A stretch of 64,000 bases of DNA from positions 1 through 64,000 of the forward strand of contig NZ_JARACP010000008.1 in assembly GCF_028765545.1 (NCBI RefSeq), in the 5' to 3' direction. Below, piece after piece: positions 54,798 to 62,527 of the stretch. This DNA is from Aliivibrio sp. S4MY1 (GTDB lineage Bacteria > Pseudomonadota > Gammaproteobacteria > Enterobacterales > Vibrionaceae). The translations under genes were made by a program, and so were the position numbers. The notes beneath the pieces are model-generated. The model saw nothing but the letters and a program-made list of their open reading frames with translations, searched no databases and was not told where the DNA came from. Positions within the stretch are counted from its first letter, which is position 1; the number at the start of each line of letters is the position of its first letter.

Positions 54798-56495
54798 TCA
54801 CTTCTCCTTCACTGCATCTGTTGCGTGATTGCGCGTTTGTTCGTATCGTTGCAGTTGAAACTTAGCACGTAAAAAATATTTCGGGTCAGCCTCAACTCTA
54901 CGTAACCATTTATCGGCTAATTCTTGACTGCCCAAAATCTCATTGGCATTGAGGCTCTCTTTTGTCATTAAAGAGGCATCAACCTCTTCATCGGCACCAT
55001 CCCCTGTTTTAGGCTGATCGTCTCCTAGCTCAAACGACTCTTCTGGACCGTCAGTTGTTCCTTTTTGGCTTTCACTGGTACGGTTTACTTCATCGACAAT
55101 ACCTTGCATCACAGACAAATTATTTTCCGTTTTTTCTCTTAATTCTGAATCAATATCATCAGCTAATAACCCCTGGAAAATATCCCGCGCTGCTACATAT
55201 TCTCTTTGTCTTGCTAGCGCGTTTGCCGCATTAAACAGGCCTAAATTAGACTTCACTTGTAAAAATGCGCTGTGGGCTAATTGATATTCTCCCGCATAGT
55301 AATACGCAGTTCCTTTTTTAAGTGGGTCTTGGTACTGCTTTGCCGCTTTTAAATAGTCTGATTGTTCGAAATACCATTGCCCTTGCTGATCTACTGTCAG
55401 CCATAAATCCATCCAGCCATCAGTGATTTTTTGCCATAATGTCACCGTACTCACTGGCTCTTCAGTTTTAGCTTTTAAACTCACGTTTTCAGCGTAGGTC
55501 GCCGTTGAATATAAGGTTGGAAAAACCACACACCCCACTAAACACCATTTCACTAACCACCCCTTTCTAAACCATGAAAGCATCAATAACGCGACCAAAA
55601 AAAGTAAATAGTAACCCATGTCTTTCCATGGCATCGCTGACTCATTATTCAACTGCATATGACGCTGAATTTTATTGTTTAATGATTGAATATCACGGTC
55701 ATCAACCGTCACTTCAACCACACTACCATCGCTTTTTCGCGCTAACGTTTGTAACGAGGATAAATCCATTGGGTTATCACTAACTCTATCTTTATTGCCA
55801 GCCGCCAGTACCAATAGTTGATGTGAGCTATTTTGAAAATACTCTTCATACGCTTGAATCGTCTTTGGATTAACACCGTCACTGATCAGTAAAACGGTTC
55901 CTGCGCTGTTATCACCAAGTTGTGGTTCTATTAATGCTAGCGCACTCTCTGCACTCTTTCCTTCAACTGGCATAATATCAGGATGAATTGCGGCTAAAAA
56001 CGGAGCAAAAACAGAGTTATCTTTAGTTAATGGCATGGCTAAATGTGAAGAGCCGGAGAATACGACAAGCCCGGTTTTTCCACCTTTTCGTTCATTAAGT
56101 AAATCTCGGATCTTCTGTTTAGATCGCTCTAACCGACTTGGCGCTAAGTCTTTTTGCAACATAGATGGGCTATTATCTAATACAATTAACAACGCTGCTT
56201 TATCTTCACCAAACGGGGACGGTTCACGCTCCCAAGTTGGCCCTGCACACACAATAATAGCGATAAGCATAGAGACACTAAGTAACTTGAGCGGAAGCTG
56301 TTTTTTCCAACCCATATCATTGATGGTTAATGCCGAACGCAAATGCTCAGGTAATACATCTTGCCATTCATTCTTACTGTCCTGCTTCCAACGTAAATAC
56401 ACCAACAAAGTAAAAGGTAATAAGGCCAATAGCCACCAAGGTCGAATAAAATGAAACTGCTCAACGATTTGTTGCCACATAAGAGAATCAAACAT
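54798..56495 (-). CDS. BatB/BatC fusion: membrane vWA domain plus TPR
   Basis: 565 aa. One N-terminal membrane helix or two (about residues 18-35 and 65-85), a von Willebrand A domain at about 85-280 with the MIDAS text LIVLDNSPSM, a membrane helix at about 295-315 and another near 320-340. TPR-like repeats follow at about 370-480 (YLKAAKQYQDPLKKGTAYYY, GEYQLAHSAFLQVKSN), ending in an acidic tail. BatB (vWA) and BatC (TPR) are separate in Bacteroides. It overlaps the BatA gene by eight bases, so translation is coupled. Confidence 0.87.
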   Translation of the reverse strand: MFDSLMWQQIVEQFHFIRPWWLLALLPFTLLVYLRWKQDSKNEWQDVLPEHLRSALTINDMGWKKQLPLKLLSVSMLIAIIVCAGPTWEREPSPFGEDKAALLIVLDNSPSMLQKDLAPSRLERSKQKIRDLLNERKGGKTGLVVFSGSSHLAMPLTKDNSVFAPFLAAIHPDIMPVEGKSAESALALIEPQLGDNSAGTVLLISDGVNPKTIQAYEEYFQNSSHQLLVLAAGNKDRVSDNPMDLSSLQTLARKSDGSVVEVTVDDRDIQSLNNKIQRHMQLNNESAMPWKDMGYYLLFLVALLMLSWFRKGWLVKWCLVGCVVFPTLYSTATYAENVSLKAKTEEPVSTVTLWQKITDGWMDLWLTVDQQGQWYFEQSDYLKAAKQYQDPLKKGTAYYYAGEYQLAHSAFLQVKSNLGLFNAANALARQREYVAARDIFQGLLADDIDSELREKTENNLSVMQGIVDEVNRTSESQKGTTDGPEESFELGDDQPKTGDGADEEVDASLMTKESLNANEILGSQELADKWLRRVEADPKYFLRAKFQLQRYEQTRNHATDAVKEK

Positions 56496-57555
56496 CCGCC
56501 TCTCCTGCTTTAAAATAACGTTTAACAGTCACTAAGCTAAACGCCAATAAATACATAATAACGATCAACATTACTGGGTAGTAATGTATTGATTGCTTTA
56601 GACGATAAGTCGTACTCTCGTACAATTGCGGTTCTAATTTTCCAATTTCATCATAAGCCAAACTTAATTCGTCACGGTTCATCGCCTCAAATGCATTACC
56701 ACCGGCTAATTTAGCCACTCGATTTATGACTTCCATATCAAGCGCTTGTTCACCCACGGTTTTTGGGTCCCCCATCGCTATCATATGAATACGAACCCCT
56801 TTCGCAGCGGCGACTTTTGCCGCATCTATTGGTTCAACATAACTGCCTGTGTCATTACCATCGGTTAGTACAATCGCAACTTTTTCTCTTGGTTTTATAT
56901 CAATCGTATTATCTAGTTTTACCGCCGTTTCATCGTCACCACTTTGCTCGAATACTTTTATCGCTAAACCAATGGCATCGCCTAAATGGGTACTTTGCCC
57001 AGCCATTGCCACATCGGTTTGATTAAGCAATTCAAGCCAAACTTTTTGATCAGCGGTAAATGGTGTTTGAACAAAAGCCGCATCACCAAACAAAATGAGC
57101 CCTAAACGATCGCCTTTCCTGGTTTTCACAAAATCGGATAGCACTTCTTTTGCAGCATCTAGACGTGAAATAGATTGGCGCTCACCATTATCAGTTGGAG
57201 TAGAAGAAACGAAATCTCGCTCAGCCATTGACCCTGATAAATCGACCACAACCATTACATCTCGTCCTAGCTGTTCACGGGTTTGCGGCTCTCCTAAAAT
57301 GGTCGGTTTGGTTAATGCTAAAACCAATAACCCCCAAGATAAAATCAAAATTGCTTTTTGCCACACACTAGGGGTAAGCTGACTTGCCCCATCAGATGGC
57401 GTTTCATCTAAGGCTTTAGCAACCACATCAAAGAATGGCACCTTAATCGCAGATTGACGAGTACGATAAGCAGGAATGAACCAATAAATAACCATTGGTA
57501 ATGGTAATATCCACCACCAATACGGGTTCGCAAATTCAAGTTGTTCAACCAACAT
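56488..57555 (-). CDS. BatA-like membrane vWA protein
   Basis: 355 aa from the ATG at 57553-57555, seven bases after GGGAG; an in-frame start 12 codons earlier is possible but lies deep in the previous gene. Two N-terminal membrane segments (about residues 10-30 and 55-75), a vWA domain at about 85-300 with an intact MIDAS (MVVVDLSGSMAERD, then the Thr and Asp in VLTDGNDTG) and a C-terminal membrane helix near 325-345. It should bind a metal ion and a protein partner. Overlap with DUF4381 gene is 11 bases. Confidence 0.88.
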   Translation of the reverse strand: MLVEQLEFANPYWWWILPLPMVIYWFIPAYRTRQSAIKVPFFDVVAKALDETPSDGASQLTPSVWQKAILILSWGLLVLALTKPTILGEPQTREQLGRDVMVVVDLSGSMAERDFVSSTPTDNGERQSISRLDAAKEVLSDFVKTRKGDRLGLILFGDAAFVQTPFTADQKVWLELLNQTDVAMAGQSTHLGDAIGLAIKVFEQSGDDETAVKLDNTIDIKPREKVAIVLTDGNDTGSYVEPIDAAKVAAAKGVRIHMIAMGDPKTVGEQALDMEVINRVAKLAGGNAFEAMNRDELSLAYDEIGKLEPQLYESTTYRLKQSIHYYPVMLIVIMYLLAFSLVTVKRYFKAGEADV

Positions 57556-58081
57556 TCGTTTCTCCCTGATGATGATGTAACCACGCTTCACATAAGATGA
57601 GTAATTGCTGTAACTCTTGAAAGGTTAATTGTTTTTTACTCTGAACTAACGCTTTCATCCACCTTTTACCAATGTCATCATCAAAATAGGTCAAACTTTG
57701 TGGACAATAACCGTCGATTACGCAAAGAAAATCATGACCAAAAATAGGGGCATGTTTAGGATTAAGATAAACAATCGCAGCTTTCATCACCTCAAACAGA
57801 TCATGAGTTATTTGCTGACTCACTTGTGATTCATTCGACATTTTCGCTTGCTCATCAAGCCTTGCTTTCATGGAAATAACGAATGTTAACGCTTCACGAC
57901 GATAGCGATTTCCCCACCACTTTTTTCCCCATTTTATTGCTTTGTAGAGACTAAAAACGACCAAAGCGATTGCGATTATTTTCCAACCTAACGTTTGAGG
58001 AAACCAGCTGACATGTTCAGGGGTAACTACTTCACTCAGATCTCTTAATATATAGCTACTTGGTGGTGTATGAAGGCTCAT
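57545..58081 (-). CDS. DUF4381 family membrane protein
   Basis: 178 aa. One membrane helix at about residues 30-48 (IIAIALVVFSLYKAIKWG), preceded by a short periplasmic N-terminus (DLSEVVTPEHVSWFPQTLGW) and followed by a cytosolic helical domain. The arrangement and its place between DUF58 and vWA genes match DUF4381. It overlaps the DUF58 gene by four bases (ATGA). No catalytic motif is visible, so it is probably a structural partner of the vWA pair. Confidence 0.85.
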   Translation of the reverse strand: MSLHTPPSSYILRDLSEVVTPEHVSWFPQTLGWKIIAIALVVFSLYKAIKWGKKWWGNRYRREALTFVISMKARLDEQAKMSNESQVSQQITHDLFEVMKAAIVYLNPKHAPIFGHDFLCVIDGYCPQSLTYFDDDIGKRWMKALVQSKKQLTFQELQQLLILCEAWLHHHQGETNVG

Positions 58082-59016
58082 CGACGACCTCCTACAGCAC
58101 GTTTAAATTGTTCGATATGAGTGCCTGATGTATCAGTCTCAATAACAGGCAATCCTTTTGCAGCCATAAGTTGGATCAGTTGTTCTCTTTTTAAACTTTG
58201 CTGTTCACTTAACCCTTTATTGGCTAAATCAAACTTCTTTGCCTCATTAATACTAATTTGCAATGAACCATCGCCAACAACCCAGTCGTTATGTAATGCT
58301 GGAAGATGGGATTCAAAAGGATCAGAGATAAGCACACCAAGTACGTCGTTATGCTTTTGAAGGTGCTTTAAATGGGTAATATCATCCGGTGTAGTGCCAT
58401 GCCAATCACTAAAAATGATGATTGTCGTTTCTTTTAATTTTAGGCGTCCTAATAAGGTGACAAATTGAGAGACACTCACCGCATCACTGTCTTTACTCAT
58501 CACATCTAACGACTGATTTGTATTGGCTAACAACTTTAATCGATGGAGTAAATCCCCTTGAGATCGTTTTGCGGTTAACCAATGCAGTTTCTCTGTTGAT
58601 TGAAGAACAAACCCCACTCGATCACTGTCTTGTAATATTCGCCAAGCCGTTAATGCTGCAAGCTCTGCTGCAACGACCGATTTCATGGTATCGACAGATG
58701 AGAAGTACATGCTACTGCGTTGATCGACACAAATAATAAAATGACGATCTTTCTCTTCAGTATAGGAACGAACATGAGGCTTACCGGTTCGCATCGTGAC
58801 TTTCCAATCCAGATTACGAATATCATCACCGAGTTGGTAATGTCTTAGCTCTTCAAAATTTAAACCTCGCCCCCGAAAAATAGACGAATGGCGGCCAGAC
58901 AACGCAGTGCCTGATTTTAAATTAGGTAATAAACTGAACGCCCTCGCTTGAGATTGCAGTTTAATTAGCTTGCTGTAATCACAATGTATTCGTGGATCAG
59001 TACTTTTATCCTTCAT
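58078..59016 (-). CDS. DUF58 protein (vWA-like)
   Basis: 312 aa cytosolic protein. The DUF58 signature LNFEELRHYQLGDDIRNLDW is followed by RTGKPHVRSYTEEKDR and a vWA-like core (FIICVDQRSSMYF, TIIIFSDWHG). The MIDAS here is DQRSS, so a metal site is possible. DUF58 proteins act with MoxR ATPases as substrate adaptors. It starts eight bases past the MoxR stop. Confidence 0.92.
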   Translation of the reverse strand: MKDKSTDPRIHCDYSKLIKLQSQARAFSLLPNLKSGTALSGRHSSIFRGRGLNFEELRHYQLGDDIRNLDWKVTMRTGKPHVRSYTEEKDRHFIICVDQRSSMYFSSVDTMKSVVAAELAALTAWRILQDSDRVGFVLQSTEKLHWLTAKRSQGDLLHRLKLLANTNQSLDVMSKDSDAVSVSQFVTLLGRLKLKETTIIIFSDWHGTTPDDITHLKHLQKHNDVLGVLISDPFESHLPALHNDWVVGDGSLQISINEAKKFDLANKGLSEQQSLKREQLIQLMAAKGLPVIETDTSGTHIEQFKRAVGGRR

Positions 59017-59024
59017 AAAAAGCC

Positions 59025-60029
59025 CTACCCAATAACAACGTGATCCAATAACTCATTAATGACTTGCTCTTGCGTTACACCATCCGCCAACGCGTCGTAG
59101 CTCAAGGTTACACGATGCCCCAACACAGAATGAGCCATTGCTCGTATATCATCAGGCTCTACGTAATCTCGACCTTGCAACCACGCATAAGCTCGCGCAC
59201 ATTTATCCAGAGAGATCGACGCTCGAGGGCTTGAGCCTATTTCGATCCAGCGAGATAAATTAGACTCGTTATAACGCTCAGGTTTACGTGTTGCCATAAT
59301 TAAGGCGACGATATAACGCTCACTGATCTCAGAGACTTCGATTTGAGATAACTCGCTTCTTGCTTGCATGACGACAGAAGGATCAAGCTGAATATTAGCT
59401 GCGCTTTCTGACTTATCCTCCTTTTTTTCCGCTGTCTGCTTTTGAGAAGATTCTTCGCCACGAACAAGGCGTATAATGTCTAATTCGGCCTCATCATCAG
59501 GATAATCAACAGAAACCTTCATGATAAATCGATCCATTTGCGCTTCTGGTAATGGATATGTACCCTCTTGTTCTACTGGGTTTTGTGTGGCGAGTACCAT
59601 GAAGAGTTCAGGTAAGGTGTGCGTTTGATCGCCAACGGTGATCGTTCCTTCCGCCATCGCTTCTAATAATGCCGCTTGTACTTTAGCTGGCGCTCGATTA
59701 ATTTCATCCGCCAATACTATGCTGTTAAAAATAGGCCCTGGTTGAAAATGCAGTTGTGGTTTACCGTTTAACTCTTGATACACCTCAGTACCCGTGACAT
59801 CCGATGGAAGAAGATCTGGTGTAAATTGAATCCGCCCAAACGAGGTATGTAAGTTGTCTGCTAATGATTTAACTGAACGTGTTTTAGCGGTTCCCGGTAG
59901 GCCTTCAAGCAGTACATGACCTTGAGTTAATAACCCAATAACCAACGAGCGTACCACGTGAGACTGACCAATAACGGACTGTTCAACCTGTGTTATCAAT
60001 GTATTTATTGCCTGTTGGGTTTGATTCAT
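59025..60029 (-). CDS. MoxR family AAA+ ATPase
   Basis: 334 aa. Walker A GLPGTAKTR, Walker B IVLADEINRAPAKVQAALL, sensor 1 VLATQNPVEQEGTYPLPEAQ and the arginine finger in MDRFIMKV are in MoxR order; the lid domain fills about residues 230-330. A charged insert at about 195-215 (EESSQKQTAEKKEDKS) is extra. MoxR ATPases act as chaperones that load metal or redox cofactors or remodel vWA partners. It is the first gene of the six-gene operon and lies 83 bases after the octaheme cytochrome. Confidence 0.93.
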   Translation of the reverse strand: MNQTQQAINTLITQVEQSVIGQSHVVRSLVIGLLTQGHVLLEGLPGTAKTRSVKSLADNLHTSFGRIQFTPDLLPSDVTGTEVYQELNGKPQLHFQPGPIFNSIVLADEINRAPAKVQAALLEAMAEGTITVGDQTHTLPELFMVLATQNPVEQEGTYPLPEAQMDRFIMKVSVDYPDDEAELDIIRLVRGEESSQKQTAEKKEDKSESAANIQLDPSVVMQARSELSQIEVSEISERYIVALIMATRKPERYNESNLSRWIEIGSSPRASISLDKCARAYAWLQGRDYVEPDDIRAMAHSVLGHRVTLSYDALADGVTQEQVINELLDHVVIG

Positions 60030-60112
60030 GTTTGCTCCCTATCCTAACGAGATAAATTTTATCTATTCATTGTAAATACTTGCTCTATAACTATTGGTTA
60101 TACCGATCATCA

Positions 60113-62365
60113 TTAAAGGCGTTGTTTTAATGCATCAATGACATTTTTCGGAGCGTATTGCTCCAATTGAGTAATGCATTGCGCTGCTTTTTCGAGCTTA
60201 TTTTTTAATAGCATGTCGCATTGAGCAAATAGATGTTGTGGATCACCACTGAGTTCAAAGGCTTGATTTAAGGCTTGCGCGGCAACGGCTCCATCAAAAG
60301 ATTCCATCGATAATCCATACACATACCAATATTGAGGGTTTTGTTTCTCGATCTCAGCCGCTTTTTTAAAATACTGGCTCGCTTCTTTTTTCTGATCTAA
60401 TCGCAATAACGCTAGTCCCGCACTGTAAGGCAGAGCCCCTGAATTTGGTTGCGCTTTTATTCCTTCTTTTAACAGTTCAAGTCCTTTGCCTTCTTTACCT
60501 TGCGTGCGATACATATCTGCTAAATTAACATAGCTATTAATAAAATAGGGTTCAATTTCAATCGCCCCTAAGTAAGCTTGCTCTGCTTTTTCTAGTTCTC
60601 CTTGAGAGCGATACACATTACCCAAGTTAGTTCGCCCGAAGCCTCGATCTGCATTAAACAGTTGAATGTTAATGTATTCGTTCAATGGTGCTATTAATTG
60701 CTCTTTTTGTAATGGATTAAGATCAGACCAATACGCGGCTAATGCTCCTGCGGCTTCTGAGCGGATCGCTAAAACGTTGTCGGTTAATAATGGAGAAAGG
60801 ATCTGCCAACGGTCATAAGCGCTGTATCCTGCAGAGCCTTGCACTGCTCCTAAGCGAATAAGTTCATCATCATGTTTTATCGCTCTACCAAGTGCCACTA
60901 ACGTATTCTTGCTCGGAAAACGACTTAATCTTTGCAGGGCTGAGCCTCGAATAATACCCGCTTGTTTTGCGTCTTGTGCTGTATATGACAGGGCATCTCC
61001 CGCCCCACGGTAATTAATGTTTGATGCGTAAAATGCCACAGCAAAGTGTTGCTGATTTCGATACGGAGAATCAGGGAACCATTGACCAACCTGCTTATCG
61101 GCCCAACTGTCGTCTTTGTCTTCATGGCATTGGGTGCAGACATTAGGAGTACCAATGTTCTTACTCAGATCTGGCCTTGGTATTTGCCAGCTGTGATCAC
61201 GCCTTGCATCTACGTCCATGTAAGTCGTCTCTGGCATATGGCAAGTCGTACATTGCAACGCTTCGGTATTCGTCTCATGGAACGTGTGTTTTTCTGGCGT
61301 ATATTCTGATGCGATATGACACTGACTGCATATGGCTTCTTCAGGAATGCTTAATTTGGTCGTATGAGGATCGTGACAATTACTGCATGTAACCCCTTTT
61401 TTCGCCATTTTCGATTGCATAAATGATCCATAAACATAATCTTCATCGTAAATTTGGCCATCATTATGATAAAGCTCAGCAGTGATTAAACTTGGAAGGT
61501 AGCTATCTAATAATGTTTTTGAATCACCTTTGATATGAGCCTGCCCTTCATTTAATTGGGTTCGGCGACTATGGCACTGCGCGCACATGGTAATTTGATC
61601 AGTGGCTTGGATTTGCTTTGGTTGCAGTGTTGTGTGGCCTTGTTTAAAGACCCACTCTTTGACTGACTTACTTAAATCTCGCTCAAAACCATAATGTTGA
61701 TTAGTAACCCCTTCTTGGTTATTACTCCATATTAGGTGTTCACTTGCAGGGCCATGACACGCCTCACAGCTAACATTAATTTCAGACCATGTGGTGTTAT
61801 ACGTATCTGCCTTTATATCGTAATTTTTCTTAACGTCGGTCGAGTGGCAATCGGCACACATGAAGTTCCAATTTTGTCCTGAATTGGTCCAATAAAACTC
61901 ATCGGTTTTTTTCATATTAGGGTAAAGATGGTACCAACGCTGACCACCCTCTTCTGCACTACGTGAATCCCAAGCGAATGGAATTAATTGGATGCGTCCA
62001 TCGTCAAACTCCACCATATATTGCTGCAATGGTTCAAACCCAAACGTGTAGCTAATTTGATAGTCGTTGAACTTCCCATCAGGCCCTTCGATATTGACCC
62101 AGAACTCTTTGCCTTTTCTAAAAAAGCGATTGGTTTTTCCTTCAAACTCAAAACTCGCATCATTAAAATCACCAAACACACTGTCTTTATCCGCGTGCTT
62201 CATTGCCATGTCATGATCAGATCCAATCCATGCTTCTACTTCTTCTTTATGGCAATTCACACACGTTTCATTACCGACAAAATCAGCAGAAATTACATTC
62301 GATGAAAAACCAACAATACTTATCCATACAACACAAAGTGCGTAGGTGATTATTTTACTGCTCAT
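60113..62365 (-). CDS. Octaheme cytochrome c fused to HEAT/TPR repeats
   Basis: 750 aa from the ATG at 62363-62365, six bases after AAGGA; an ATG two codons earlier has no room for a site. A signal peptide (about residues 1-27) sends it to the periplasm for heme attachment. Eight CxxCH motifs are present (first Cys at about 35, 170, 200, 261, 327, 346, 372 and 410): CVNCH, CADCH, CEACH, CAQCH, CSNCH, CSQCH, CTTCH and CTQCH. Residues 440-560 are HEAT-like and 570-740 TPR. The spacing is like cytochrome c554/NrfA-related multiheme proteins. It is a probable electron carrier or reductase whose C-terminal repeats dock a partner. Confidence 0.93.
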   Translation of the reverse strand: MSSKIITYALCVVWISIVGFSSNVISADFVGNETCVNCHKEEVEAWIGSDHDMAMKHADKDSVFGDFNDASFEFEGKTNRFFRKGKEFWVNIEGPDGKFNDYQISYTFGFEPLQQYMVEFDDGRIQLIPFAWDSRSAEEGGQRWYHLYPNMKKTDEFYWTNSGQNWNFMCADCHSTDVKKNYDIKADTYNTTWSEINVSCEACHGPASEHLIWSNNQEGVTNQHYGFERDLSKSVKEWVFKQGHTTLQPKQIQATDQITMCAQCHSRRTQLNEGQAHIKGDSKTLLDSYLPSLITAELYHNDGQIYDEDYVYGSFMQSKMAKKGVTCSNCHDPHTTKLSIPEEAICSQCHIASEYTPEKHTFHETNTEALQCTTCHMPETTYMDVDARRDHSWQIPRPDLSKNIGTPNVCTQCHEDKDDSWADKQVGQWFPDSPYRNQQHFAVAFYASNINYRGAGDALSYTAQDAKQAGIIRGSALQRLSRFPSKNTLVALGRAIKHDDELIRLGAVQGSAGYSAYDRWQILSPLLTDNVLAIRSEAAGALAAYWSDLNPLQKEQLIAPLNEYINIQLFNADRGFGRTNLGNVYRSQGELEKAEQAYLGAIEIEPYFINSYVNLADMYRTQGKEGKGLELLKEGIKAQPNSGALPYSAGLALLRLDQKKEASQYFKKAAEIEKQNPQYWYVYGLSMESFDGAVAAQALNQAFELSGDPQHLFAQCDMLLKNKLEKAAQCITQLEQYAPKNVIDALKQRL

Positions 62366-62487
62366 ATACATCCTTGTATTGATACATTTTCTATCTCTAA
62401 TCCTAAAGATAACAATACATTAGATATAGAGTATATTTACTGATTTTTCCATTACGACTCATGAATATGTGAATTCTAGCAGAAATA

Positions 62488-62509
62488 AAAAAGGGCCCCG
62501 AAGAGCCCT
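62488..62509 (-). terminator. Rho-independent terminator of the sulfatase gene
   Basis: On the minus strand GGGCTC, loop TTCG, GGGCCC is followed by TTTTTTATTT. The UUCG tetraloop makes it very stable. It lies 19 bases past the stop. Confidence 0.93.
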
Positions 62510-62527
62510 AGTATTATCTTATTTTCA

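Noticed and set aside
56035-56454. Plus-strand open frame of 139 codons inside the BatB/C gene
   Set aside because: Fully antisense to a well-supported vWA gene; composition is that of a shadow frame.
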